In this document: positions 1 to 10,817 of the stretch, piece after piece
How positions within the stretch are numbered: position 1 is the first letter of the stretch
Layout: each line of letters starts with the position of its first letter
From: Episyrphus balteatus
Taxonomy: Eukaryota > Arthropoda > Insecta > Diptera > Syrphidae
Assembly: GCF_945859705.1 (NCBI RefSeq)
Contig: NC_079137.1
Location: 77,893,150 to 77,957,149 of the forward strand
DNA: 64,000 nucleotides
Direction: 5' to 3'
Program-made: the position numbers and the translations under genes
The notes under the pieces: generated by a model
Database searches by the model: none
Told to the model about the DNA's origin: nothing
What the model saw: only the letters and a program-made list of their open reading frames with translations

Positions 1-228
1 AAGAAAATGGGCCTTAATTGTCTTGCTAGACATCAATTATATTATTTACTCATTTTGTTTAAAATGACACTTACCGATTTGAGATAGTTCCTTTTGTTTA
101 TAAAATTTCAAAAATTTGCAAAAACTAACATTGCAGCTAGATTTCTCATGCCCAAAAACATATAAAAACACTCCCATCTGCGTTGATCTTAAAATCTATA
201 ATCAAAGCGGGTACAAAGTTTAAGCTGA
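1..228. other. gene-free AT-rich sequence
   Basis: No open frame, splice pattern or RNA signature is visible here. It leads directly into the tandem duplication at 229. Confidence 0.5.
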
Positions 229-352
229 GTAGGGGTATAGTTTTTTCAAATTAACTCGAAAAATATGGGTCATATAGAAAAATTTATTAAGTAGGGGTAT
301 AGTTTTTTCAAATTAACTCGAAAAATATGGGTCATATAGAAAAATTTATTAA
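229..352. repeat. perfect 62-bp tandem duplication
   Basis: Two consecutive 62-bp copies (229-290 and 291-352) each start GTAGGGGTATAGTTTTTTC and end in AAATTTATTAA. I see no mismatch between them, so the duplication is recent or is an assembly artefact. It is non-coding. Confidence 0.9.
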
Positions 353-1470
353 GATAAAAAAGTTATAGAAAATGAAATTTTCTATAAGTTTTACCCATAT
401 AATTTTTATCAAAAATCAAAAATGGCCGAGTTATTCACTAAAACGTGTTCTACCTTTAATCCAAGATGGCGGCTTTGGCTCGAGGTCGATTTTCGCGAAA
501 AACTGGTTTTAAGCTCTCAGTGATCCGTCCTATGAAAAAAAATTGCACGATCTACTTTTTTCCATTTGAAATGTTTAATTCGACTGGGCTAATATGCGAT
601 ATCGAAATGTTGTGATAGTAATCTAAACGAAATTAAATGTAGAGTTCGTCTTAGTTATTTATTAACGAGATTAATAAATTTTTGGAAATATTAGATGGTG
701 TTTTCTATTTCAACTCGGGCTTAGAACAAGTATATAAAAACTTATTATTTCTGTTAAAGTATTATTTGAACTTTAATGATTTTGTATAAGTATACTCCGT
801 TATTCTGAAAAGAATTGAAGCTTATGAGTTAGTTTATATATTTCTTAAACCAATGCAACAAAAATTGGGTGCTCATACGTGCTCCTTTAGAGAATTGAGG
901 GTCAATTAGTTTTTTTCACTTTCTGATAGAGAACACCCCTTACTTTATGCAATGTTTTTTATTTTTAAATTAAATTTACTTATGATATTAGTGTATTTTA
1001 TTAAGGCTTCGGAAGAGAGAAAAGAAACTGAGAATTGCGTATTAGGGATGAGGAAAAAAAAATTGAGAAAAATCATGTCGACACGCGGAGTAATAGGTCA
1101 TTAATCAAATTTATGATTTTTGATGGAAAAATAAAAATAACAAAAACTAGGTTTATATTGTGTTTTCTTGTAGAAATATTTATTTTAAACAGAAATAATA
1201 ACAAAAATTACGAAAAATAATTATGGCCAGGTTAATGATGAAAATACTCCTATGTACGTGAATATAATTTGATACATAGAACTTTTCTTGTACTGTGTTT
1301 CAACGTCCATGAATCAAATTCAAAAATGTTCTACGTTCCTATTTCAGAATCGTCTCTACGTTCAGTTTTGTTTTTAGATTGACTTATGTAGATTGAAAGT
1401 AAAATCGTTTTTATACCTTTTGGTGTAAAAAGAATATCAATTTGTATTTATACATATTGGCCCTAAATAA

Positions 1471-1985
1471 CACTGTGTTACAAAATAAAAATCATGTTAA
1501 TTACTTTGGAAGTGACCTAGCAGAGGTTGTAGCTTTTACTGAGTACATCATATTTCGGCACTTGGAATTTTTGATAGTCCCTCAAAATTTCAAGTTATCG
1601 TCAAAAAATCGCTTTTCAATGTTTACACATTTCAACGATTTTTTACTCAGCCATTTTTCAGTCAATTTCAGATTTTTTTTTTTAAAGTTCTAAACAAAGG
1701 AGAATTTGTTTTTTTTGAAAATATTTTTTTTATTATAGAACTCTAAAACTATTTATAAAAACAAATTTTCAAAACAAAATGTAGGTTAAAACGTTGTACT
1801 TTGAGATTCAGTCCATACAATCTACACCCAATTTGGTGCTTGAGCAAAATAAGACGATAACTTGAAATTTTTAGGGTCTATGAAAAATTTCAAGTGCCAA
1901 AATATGATGTACTCAGTAATACCTACAACCTCTGATAGGTCACTTCCAAAATAATTATCACGATTTTTATTTTGTAACACAGTGT
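1471..1985. mobile_element. fold-back element with ~130-bp inverted arms
   Basis: The arm 1471-1600, starting CACTGTGTTACAAAATAAAA, is repeated in reverse complement at 1855-1985, ending TTTTATTTTGTAACACAGTG. Arm similarity is high but imperfect, and about 250 bp of A/T-rich spacer separates the arms. The similarity continues weakly outward (GGCCCTA on the left, TAGACCCG on the right). There is no transposase frame; the small open frame inside the left arm is simply the arm. It is best described as a MITE or fold-back element of unassigned superfamily. Confidence 0.75.
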
Positions 1986-2038
1986 AATAGACCCGAACTT
2001 ACCGATAACTCTATTTTAACAGAAAATAAAATGTAGGC

Positions 2039-3215
2039 GCAGGGACATAAGTCCCCGGGACACAAGTCCCGAATTTTTTTTCGGGACTTATTTCCCACTT
2101 TACTAGGTCATAAGTCCCGAATCCAATTCGGGAATTATGTCCCACCCTACTGAGACAGAAGTCCTGAATTTTTTAGTCGAAAATGGGACATAAGTGCCGA
2201 ACAAAGTAAAAACTATTTTATATACATATTTTTACTATAAATGTTCATATGGGTACTAAGTAATCCATAACATTATTTTTTGGTGCCATGAAATACCGCC
2301 CAAGTGAAATAAGGAAATCTTTCGAAAATTGGCATAATTTCAATTTTTAAAAGAGAATTAAGCCATTTTTCAACATTTGGCTTTATTTCTCTTTCACGTC
2401 AATTTATTTTCAGAAAAAAAATGTGCCTCGTTTCGGTTTATTAAAGCGAAATAATACCAATATGATTTTTATATCATTCCAACTTTTCAAAGAATAAGTT
2501 TTATTTAAAATTTGTCTTACTTCAGTTTGCCAAGGAAAACAAAATAGAACTCAAAATTAAAAGAGAATATTTTGCCAGTTTAATGTTTGTTCCAAGGATA
2601 TGCTTGTGTTATAACTCGATAAACGCAAAGCGGAAAAAAATTTCTCAGATTCGAAACTCTTTAATTTGCAACACCCAAACGCGAAGCGTAAAAAAATTTT
2701 GCCCACGGGAGAATCCATTTTGAGGTGTGTTCCGCTTCGCGTTTGGGTTGTGCAAATTAAAGAGATTCGAATCTGAGAAATTTTTTTCCGCTTCACCCTG
2801 GTAAGAACTCATATCGGTTATCACAAATTTCAATTATTAAACTTTCACTTTATTCATTTGTATATATTTTGTCGAGATGCAATTTCAACTAACCAATAAA
2901 TTTGCCAACTTTGCTTTTTTTTTCCAACAGCTTGTTACTGTACCTTACATTGGAGTTAGTACTACGAAAAAAAAAAAATCGTGAGAAACAATATCGGTTC
3001 TATTATTTCGTCAGCTGTAGTCTCTAATAGCCTCTATAGATATTAATGCAAAAAAAATAAAAAAAATACGTGGGACATAAGTCCCGAAAATTTTTTTCGG
3101 GACTAATGTCTCAGTAAGGTGGGACATAATTCCCGAATTCGATTCGAGACTTATGACCCAGTAAAGTGGGACATTAGTCCCCAAAAAAAAAAAAATTCGG
3201 GACTTATGTCCCTGC
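2039..3215. mobile_element. non-autonomous transposon with ~150-bp terminal inverted repeats
   Basis: The left arm (about 2039-2200) begins GCAGGGACATAAGTCC and the right arm (about 3063-3215) ends with its exact reverse complement. Both arms align almost throughout and carry several internal variants of GGGACATAAGTCCC, themselves palindromic. The 1.18-kb element encodes nothing convincing. A module near 2284-2400 with GAAATAAGG-type motifs and an inner hairpin (2627-2793) recur in the related region at 28.7-29.8 kb. No clear target-site duplication is visible, so the superfamily is unassigned. Confidence 0.8.
2627..2793. repeat. inner 62-bp inverted repeat (hairpin)
   Basis: The arm 2627-2688 runs from AAGCGGAAAAAAATTTCTC to CAAACGCGAAGCG and is mirrored at 2732-2793 with almost no mismatch. 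The 43-bp loop carries TTTTGCCCACGGGAGAA, which is found again with the CAAACGCGAAGCGGAAA arm at 29728-29766. It lies inside the 2039-3215 element and is probably part of it or nested in it. Confidence 0.8.
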
Positions 3216-4134
3216 TCCAACGATTTTCTATTCGGATAATAATACTTTCGATATCGGTAGTGTCGCTGGTGTAACTGGAAAAGTTACAGAGCCTTCAATT
3301 GCTTTATTTTGTGCTTCATTCCGATGATAGCATAATTATGTCAACTTAGGCGGTCGAATACCACGCCATCCTGCCCGCCGAGGTTTACGACGGTTTCCAT
3401 GCTTCTGGTGTAAATACTTAACTAGCTAAAATTTGTACTGTATCAATATAACCTTCCATACAGAACATAAATCTATTCTTACCTGCACATCCCGGTTGGG
3501 CCTTAAAAATCGCGACTTTTTAGACTTCTAGAGTAGGTCATATTAAGTGTTAAAAAAAACATATTTACAACAAAACGTTTTGTCTAAGCATTTATTTCGA
3601 GGTTGTTTCTTTATTTGATTGAACTATAAAGGCTTTCAACCTAAAAGATAATAAAATTTGGGGAACTTTTCAGTTGGGATCCCTTCTCTCGAAAATATAT
3701 TCTCCAAAGTTTTTCGTTAAAAAAAGGCCTGATCAATTTAAAAACAATTTTGTTATACATTCTTCTTCTTTTTAAATTATTAATTCATAAAAATATAAAT
3801 ATTCATTCATGAAAATAATGCGTTTTTTTAGACATTTTTTTATTGCAGTTCTATTAAGGCTTATATAAACTTGTTGAAAACAACAATTTATGAATCAGGA
3901 GGTAGACAGGATTTTCTAAAAATTAGTATGGGGACGTAGAATAATTTTCGTTTAGTAATTATTTTGTATCAAAAGTAATTCATGGGCATAGGAAACACGA
4001 CACAAAATACATTTCATGAATCAAATATGATTCTTTGGACAGTGAAATTGTTAAGTGACGTGTGTTGTTTTTTGTTTGTTTTTGTTTTGACTAACCCGCA
4101 AATTGTGCATGATTTTTTGTGTACGTTTTTGCAG
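3216..4134. other. gene-free stretch, probably intron of the ArfGAP gene
   Basis: No exon-like frame is found before the splice acceptor TTTTTGCAG ending at 4134. I found no sequence here encoding the ArfGAP zinc finger (CX2CX16CX2C), so the 5' exons of the downstream gene must lie left of the window. This stretch is most likely intronic. Confidence 0.5.
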
Positions 4135-5871
4135 CTTCATTTGGAGAACCAAAGCGATAAGCCAGAAAATGAGGTAACTAAAATCGAAGAAGAAGATTTC
4201 TTTACTCTTTGCGATGAAAGTAGCTTTGAAACAACTTCCTTGAATCAGAAGAACAATAATAGCAACGATCAAATGGCCAAGGTGAGTTCCAAACAGAAAC
4301 AAAAGAGTGAAGTGAGTTAACTAAACTAACCCACACTAATTCACTGTCCATGAACAAACCAATCTAACTTATATTACACTTCACAGATTGATATAACACC
4401 GAAACCGTCAGCATTGTCGTCAAATCTAGGAGGAGAACCCAGTGTTGATCTCCTGAATTCCGTTTTGACCAATAATGGTCCAGCGCCAACAATTGGCGCC
4501 CGTAAAATTCAACCGAAGAAAACTGGAGTAAGTACTTATACATATACGATGGTCCCATGTGCACTAAGTGCATATATTATAGTTTTGAGTTAAAAATTGA
4601 AAAATAGCTTCAAGTTATTTAGTATTATTTTGCATGGGGCCATTGATATCTCCTCCAGATATTTTACTAAATAGCATCATTGATTTTTAGATAGGAGCAC
4701 GTAAAGGTGGTCTTGGAGCAACAAAAGTCAAGACCAATTTTGCCGAAATCGAACAAAGAGCCAACTTGGCAAATCAATTCAAAGAACCAGTGCCTGAGAA
4801 GAAACTCACTGTCGAAGAAGAATTAGAATCATGCGCCAGTGTACGATTAGCTTATCAAGATCTGTCAATAAAGCAGTCGAAGGAAGAAGCCAAAATGAAG
4901 ACTACTGATCCACTTAAGGCCAAGCAAATGGAACGACTTGGAATGGGATTCAATTTGCGAGGGTAAATCTGAATTTTCCTTTCCCTTTCTTCATTATTCT
5001 CATGATTTTTTTTTTTTTTATTAAATTTCAGTTCGGATGTATCTCATTCTGCTCTAAGTGACATGGAAACAATTTCCCAGACTGCAGCTCCAAAATCGTC
5101 ATCATCATCGTCTGGAAACAAATCATCTTATGATCGTGAAATCAACAGTGATTCCTTTGATTCTTTGCTGGGTTATCCCCCATCCATGTATAAAACATCA
5201 AAACAGGACAAAGAACTCGAGATGATGGGTTTCGAATCGATTGAGCCCATAGACTCGCATCATTCCAATATCACATCAATGTTTGCTAGCCAATCGGCGA
5301 ACAATAGCACAACATCAACAGCAACTTCTAAGCCAGTCTTATCGGAAAAATCTGCTGCTGCACCAACTCGTAAGGCTTTCGGCAAAGCTTCAGCAGTTTC
5401 AGTTGATTCCAATGACGATAAGGCTCAAAAGAAATTTGGAAGTGCCAAGGGCATTTCATCGGATCAATTTTTTGGCAACGAACAGAGTTCAAGTGAAATT
5501 TCGTCAAATCTGTCCCGTTTCCAGGGATCGAATAGCATTTCTTCGTCGGATTATTTTAATGATGGATCCTCCTCATCGACGACATCCAACCGATCTTCCA
5601 GGAGAGGTACCCAACAATATTAAAATTAATATCTCTCTCTCTCTTCCTTTATCTCTCTCTACTCTCTCTCTCTCTTAAAAAAATCTCAACTATAAATTTG
5701 TATGAATTCTCAACTCCAATTACAGGCTATACCACAGCCGCCAACTTTAATGCGCCAGATATGGACGACGTGAAGGAGAGTGTTCGACAAGGTGTAACCA
5801 AGGTTGCTGGTCGTTTAAGTAACTTAGCCAATGATGTTATGTCGTCGTTACAGGATAAATACGGATACTGA
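4135..5871 (+). CDS. ArfGAP3: ArfGAP2/3-type ADP-ribosylation factor GTPase-activating protein, C-terminal exons
   Basis: Five exons join in frame: 4135-4281, 4387-4527, 4691-4962, 5032-5606 and 5726-5871 (stop TGA at 5869). They give 426 residues. Family members act at the Golgi, stimulating GTP hydrolysis on Arf1 and working with COPI coatomer. Visible hallmarks are the acidic DFF motif (EEEDFFTLCDESS), EPSVDLLNSVL, the basic IGARK...IGARKGGLGATKV region, the conserved helix ESCASVRLAYQDLSIKQSKE with LGMGF, and two Glo3-type repeats (ISSDQFFG and ISSSDYFN). The C-terminus, VTKVAGRLSNLANDVMSSLQ, is an amphipathic helix. Every exon has consensus GT/AG borders and phases match. The N-terminal catalytic zinc finger (about 120 residues) is upstream of the window, so the gene is partial only because of the window edge. 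The symbol follows the fly orthologue; ArfGAP2 and ArfGAP3 cannot be told apart from this part. Confidence 0.93.
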
Positions 5872-6394
5872 TACTTTTTTCTTTCTAATTAATTTTTCCA
5901 GAGTTTGTTAAATTAGATGTTTTGTTTGTTTAAATTTTTTATTTTTTTTAATAATTTTTAATTTTTATCTAAATTTGCAACTTAAATTTCTATCAAAATA
6001 TACGAATCGAAATGAGAGCAAGACACCACATTTATTAAAACAAACAAATTTTATCATTATTATAAATAAAAAAGTAGTAAAAACTTATTAAAAAACAATC
6101 GCATATTATAGACCAACACCAATATTTAAAAAGAAAAAAAAGTTATAATGGAAATCATATAAAAAAAAAAAACAATACACACTGAGCTCGGGTGATTATA
6201 TAAATTTGTTGTTATTCATAAAATACTGTTTTTTCTTTATCTTTTTTTTTTAAATTCTTGTTAATTAAGCTTTTTGTCAGTTTGTTTTTTGCCAGAATAG
6301 AAACAACAACCATTGAATTTTTTTGTTTTCTAAAAATACAACAAAATATTATACATTATATACAAAATTCAATCAACAACAAAACAAAAAAAGA

Positions 6395-6406
6395 AATAAA
6401 AATAAA
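6395..6406 (+). terminator. poly(A) signals of the ArfGAP gene
   Basis: Two back-to-back AATAAA hexamers lie about 525 bp after the stop codon, at the end of an A/T-rich 3' UTR. An earlier AATAAA near 6064 is an alternative site. Which one is used cannot be decided from sequence. Confidence 0.45.
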
Positions 6407-6626
6407 GCTTAGTGCATTCAATTATAAAAAATTATAGAAATTGTTTTCCTTAGTATGTTGAATAGTAGTTCTTTACAATTCTGGGCGACGGATAAAAAAA
6501 AGTGGCTCATACCAAAAAATACTACCAAAAAATCGCGCCACATACAAATTGAAAAAAAAAAAAGAACAATAATGACTTGAAAATAAAACTCTGATTTTAG
6601 AAGAACTCAATCATCAATTTTTTCAC

Positions 6627-6708
6627 AAAACGCTTCCGAAACGCGTCCAAAACGCTTCAGAAACGCTTCCAAAACGCGTTCCAAATAGAACGCGTCCGAA
6701 ATAGAACA
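6627..6708. repeat. short degenerate tandem repeat rich in AACGCGTCC/AACGCTTCC
   Basis: About six to seven units of 11-16 bp alternate AAACGCTTCC and AAACGCGTCC. The CpG-rich units stand out from the AT-rich surroundings. No known function is recognised. Confidence 0.7.
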
Positions 6709-6740
6709 TAAACTTTTCCAGTTTTTACAATAATCAAAAA

Positions 6741-6763
6741 GTTACTTATACGCCACAGTGACC
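6741..6763. repeat. copy of a short dispersed repeat (TACGCCACAGTGACC)
   Basis: The string after a poly-A run, TTACTTATACGCCACAGTGA, recurs with small changes at 41859-41881, at 56806-56830 and, inverted, at 50304-50335. It is likely the terminus of a small transposon family. Confidence 0.6.
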
Positions 6764-6954
6764 CGCAAAGTTTAATGGTTGCTAAATAAACTAAACAAAT
6801 CATTTGATTGATATGAAAAAATAGTAAGAACATTTTGAAGGGTCACTTTTAGAGTTACATAAGATGATAAGATAAATACAAAATAAATAAAAATAAATAA
6901 GGAATTGGACAATCGCTCAAAAAAAAAAAAAAACTCGTGTGGATTGGTCTAGAG

Positions 6955-7480
6955 CAGTATTTTTCAAACTTTTTGAGTTCGATAGGAAAACTATTTTGCC
7001 GACCCCCCTCACACTATATAATGTGTCAGTAAATTTTAATAGCTGTATACACTTTACCCGTTCAAAACTCCGGATTTTGTCCCGTGTTGGACATTTTATT
7101 TTGTAAAGCTCCTACTGCTTACGATTAAATAGACCCATAAATTTAATTTATTTAAAGAGTTCAGACTTTAAAGCACAAATTTGTATACGCTTTTTGAATT
7201 GAAAAGCCCAAAAATCAATTCATTTTACACGTCTATTTTATCGTAAGAGAAATAAATTTTTTTAATTTAGTCCAATATGCAATCTCGGAACGTATGCGAA
7301 TGGGCTATCAGACATTCTATAAATTACATATCTAAAAAATCTGGAAAAATTTTGTGGCCCCAAGTCATGATTTTCTAATTCCGAGCTGAAGGTCCAGATG
7401 TTTAAGAGTGCTTTACAAATGCTGCACATGAATTCAAGCTCCTTTTTAATGACATATCCAAAGAAACGAACGAACAACCA
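6955..7480. mobile_element. possible hAT transposon remnant
   Basis: The sequence CAGTATTTTTCAAACTTTTT followed 30-40 bp later by GACCCCCCTC resembles the left terminus of many hAT elements (CAGTGGTTCTCAAACTTTTT...GACCCCC). A short minus-strand open frame at 7262-7477 has no clear transposase motif. No right end or target duplication was found, so this is a weak call. Confidence 0.3.
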
Positions 7481-8060
7481 TAGGTATTGAAAATTATGGT
7501 CCTTTTTATTCTATTTTCGCATGATACTAGTATAGCAGTGAAATTGTCACCAAAAACCCATTATATGCAATGGTGCATTAACTAAATTTGGCACGAATGT
7601 TCGATTAGTCATGCAAATCAAGAAATAAAAAAATTCATAAAAATCTAAAACTAAATATGGTAGAAATGTTTTTTTTTTATCTATTTTGTTGCCGACCAGT
7701 GAAATCAAAAGGGTACTTTTTGAAAAAGTAAAATTACTTGGTAAAATCAATTAAAAAAAAAAATTTCTTTTCCAAGCAAGTGCATCTGCTTTGTTTAAAT
7801 TACTTGGTATTTGGAATTAAGAATAATATGAAATTTTGTTAAAACGCATTCGATCACTTATTTCAAATAAAACTTACTAAAAATTCAAAGTTGATGAAAA
7901 TTTCAAACTTTTTTTATTTATTAACTGAAATTCTTTTTGGTAATTATTCCTTTTAAATAAAATTTATTTATTTTTCTCAAATACAATCAACTCTCGCATA
8001 ATTCTTAAAACTACTCGATTGCCTATGTCCCACTTTTTAAATGCATCAAACAATTTATCC
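7480..8060. other. gene-free AT-rich spacer and 3' flank of the 8.1-kb gene
   Basis: No gene is visible. On the minus strand an AATAAA (7963-7968) lies about 93 bp after the stop of the secreted-protein gene and is its likely poly(A) signal. Confidence 0.5.
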
Positions 8061-9016
8061 CTAATGACGACGACGACTAGGAGCATTTTTTAATCTAGAT
8101 TCTTCTGGATTACCAAATGCAACAGCTTGACTCTTGGCTGAACCATTTGATCCGGTGCTATAGCTATTTGAGATGGCAATAGCTCCACCACTTGCGCCAC
8201 CAAAATCAACTGAGAAGAAACTTCCAGCGGGAGATGGTGCTGCTGTAGTTGCTTTTGCAACAGCACGACGACGAGAATCATTTGGCACATATTCTTCTTC
8301 TTCATCATCTTCACTAGCAGCATCGTCGTTTTCAACTTCATCTTCAAGTTCTACAGCGGCAGCGGCTGCTGGTTCTGGAACTGCTGGTGCAGCTGGTTCT
8401 GGGTTGGCTTCTGGAACTGCTTCTGGTTCATCTTCCAAAGTTTGGCTATCAGCTATTGGCAATTGTGGAAGTTCAGGGATTTCATCTTCAGCTACTTGTG
8501 GAACTTCGTATTCACCAGCTTGTGGAACATTTCCATCGTCTTGTGAATATTCATCGGGATAAGCTTCAGCGACTGATTGGGCGCCATTTGCTCCAGTATT
8601 GTCTAAGACTGTTTCTGATGCTGCAACTTGTTGTTCATCATCTAGAAATTCAATATAAGTTTGAATAAGAATTTTCATAAGCTTTTTGGGAATTTTTACC
8701 TTTAACATAAGTTCCAGTGGCAACGGTATCTCCAGCCACAAAGGCAGTTGCTGCATTTGTCAAGCGACCACTAGTTCTGGAAACAGAAGGCTGTTGAACG
8801 TACTGCATGTACATTAAACGTTGTGGTGAAGCTCGAGATTGGTAGTAGAAAGATGGTTGTTGTTGGTAATATGCTAATCCTGGTAAAGTAAAATTTCAAT
8901 TATTAAGTTTGGTCCTTGTTTATGGTCCTTTTTTCGAAAATCTTACTTGCTGGCAAAGCCATCGAAGAAGCAACAAAGCTGGCAAACAGCAAAGTTGCAA
9001 TTGTTAAGAGCTGCAT
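8061..9016 (-). CDS. secreted acidic Pro/Ala/Glu-rich protein, paralogue 1
   Basis: Three exons (9016-8947, 8879-8700, 8641-8061) splice with GT/AG borders, both introns in phase 1, to give 276 residues. Residues 1-20 form a typical signal peptide (MQLLTIATLLFASFVASSMA), so the product is probably secreted. Exon 2 encodes a Tyr/Gln-rich segment (AYYQQQPSFYYQ) ending in TAFVAGDTVATGTYVK. Exon 3 is an acidic low-complexity stretch (PEANPEPAAPAVPEPAAAAA, then a DDEEEEY run) followed by a distinctive C-terminal block (PAGSFFSVDFGGASGGAIAI) and a basic tail SRRRH. There are no cysteines in the mature part. The architecture suggests a structural extracellular protein (cuticle, peritrophic or eggshell type), but this is inference. 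The paralogue at 17.8-19.1 kb shares exon structure, motifs and promoter. Long antisense frames here are shadows of low-complexity codons. Confidence 0.85.
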
Positions 9017-9128
9017 GATTATTATCCTTTTTTTGAATTAATTGAAAAGAAATATATCCAAATGGTTGACCACTTGTTGTTTTTTGCAAAAAGTTTTTTT
9101 TTTTATATAAAACTTGCTATAGACCCCA

Positions 9129-9270
9129 GAGCTAAACTTGACTTCTTTGTTAAGTTTCCACGGAACAAGTGATAGCGAAGTGTTTGCGAACGTTAGATTT
9201 TATAAGAATATGGCCCAAAAGTGATGTGCGCCCCCACCAAAAAGGCTATTTAACATTCAAAGAACGTTCT
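9129..9270 (-). promoter_or_regulatory. core promoter and 5' UTR of paralogue 1
   Basis: Reading the minus strand, a TATAAAA box (9204-9198) is followed by an initiator-like TCACTT with A+1 at 9170, so the TATA T lies at -34. A conserved transcribed block follows (GTGGAAACTTAA, then AAGTTTAGCTC at about 9131-9141). Upstream at 9261-9270 is the palindrome AGAACGTTCT, a two-unit GAAnnTTC arrangement resembling half of a heat-shock element. All these blocks recur in the same order before the second paralogue. A second TATATAA at 9103-9109 is not conserved and probably lies in the 5' UTR. Confidence 0.65.
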
Positions 9271-10817
9271 CTCTCGACTCACTGTGTATACGCCAGAATG
9301 GACAATAAAATCATTACGAAGAGTAAATTTAAATATACAATATTAAAAGGCAATATAGGATTAGTCATTATATCAAATAGATATGTTGGGTAGAGTTAAT
9401 GATATTCACTGTTAACAAAAAAAAAAAAAAAATCTGTAAAGATTGGAGACATGCAAACTTATTGTAGACTACTGAAAGATAGGGGTGTATAAACGACCCT
9501 TATTGGAATTCGATCTTTTGAACATTTAAAAAGGTTGTAAGTTTTAAGGAGGCAGTTATTAATAAATCTTAAAATAAGGATACCAAAATTAATTCATCAC
9601 ATAAAATCTTTGAGTAAAAATGAAAATTGAATTCATTAAATAGACACTTCAAAATTGGTTGGCCCGTTAGTATGTTTTATTGAGATTTTATCTTTTTCTG
9701 CGGATCTTGTATCGTATTTGGTATTGGACTCCGATTAAGGCATCATGACGCTATTCAAAAATCGAATCCTATTTAATATTCTGTTGTTTATGCAGATTTC
9801 AGGTCATTTCGCAACAGGTATATATTTTTTGGAAAGTGAGCCCAGTTTCAAATTGGTTATGTTTTAATGTTTTTTTTTTCATGTTTGATGGATTCCATTT
9901 TAGTTTGCCAAACATATGTAATTGAAGTTTATTAAGGTTGGTTAGCATGTCAGCATTGAAAAGAAAACAATTAACATATTAATTTGTTTTTCAAATTCCA
10001 AGTTTTTGATACTTGATTAAATTATTTCTTTTAATTCTGGGTTTAACTGTTAATTTTATTTGATCGAAGCAACAATGGTTATTTATTTACCTTTTTGCGA
10101 CTGAGGTCTAAGTACACATTTTATTTTGGAAACTAGTGTTATTGTGCTATTATTATCTTTGACTACCTCAAAAATAGTTACTTTAAAATGTTTATCAAAA
10201 TAAAATGCACGACTGGGTCACACGTACTTGCTCTTGTAGTTCAAAGTATCTTTATCTTAAATATCTATTGGAAATTTAAAATTTTGTTAAGTTTTGAGAA
10301 AAAAATTCAAAAAAAAATTCAAAAAAAAAAAATAGTTTTTAAATTTACGCTTAAAAATTTCAAGAAATACCTGTCTGCTATTAAAATTGGCTTATGCTTT
10401 GATAAAATATATAAACCTAAAAAATATGTCAATTTTTGCAAAAAACGGCAACGCCATATTTCCGATCTCCGATTTTTTTGAGAAAAACTAAAAAGGCAGA
10501 TATGTTAGAATTAATATGACTATTACGTACACCAACGCAAATCATCTGTACCAAGTTTCAGGCAAATTAATTCATAAGTTTAGGCCCTAGCTCGATGTAC
10601 AGATGAAAAAACCTCGATTTTTTTTTATACACGAAACCGATACTTGACCTATAGAGCAAGTAAAAATGTATACCTACAAAATCTCGTATTTTATTCGACT
10701 GAGTCGCACGTACTGAACTGACTCGTATGGCAAAAGTAGATCTATCCTCTATCTAACGGGCTAAAAACACTGCAGCACTAGAAACTAAGTCATTTTTCAA
10801 ACTTAATTCATTTTTAG
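9271..10817. other. gene-free stretch with dispersed repeats
   Basis: No gene is supported. The segment GACTGGGTCACACGTACTTG (from 10211), continuing CTCTTGTAGTTCAA, recurs at 16404-16437, and a partial CGACTGAGTCGCACGTACT copy sits at 10697-10715. These look like pieces of one transposon family. Confidence 0.5.

Noticed and set aside
8173..8668. Plus-strand frames rich in Ser/Ala over the first secreted-protein gene
   Set aside because: Antisense shadows of Glu/Pro/Ala codons; the minus strand has signal peptide, splice sites and a paralogue.
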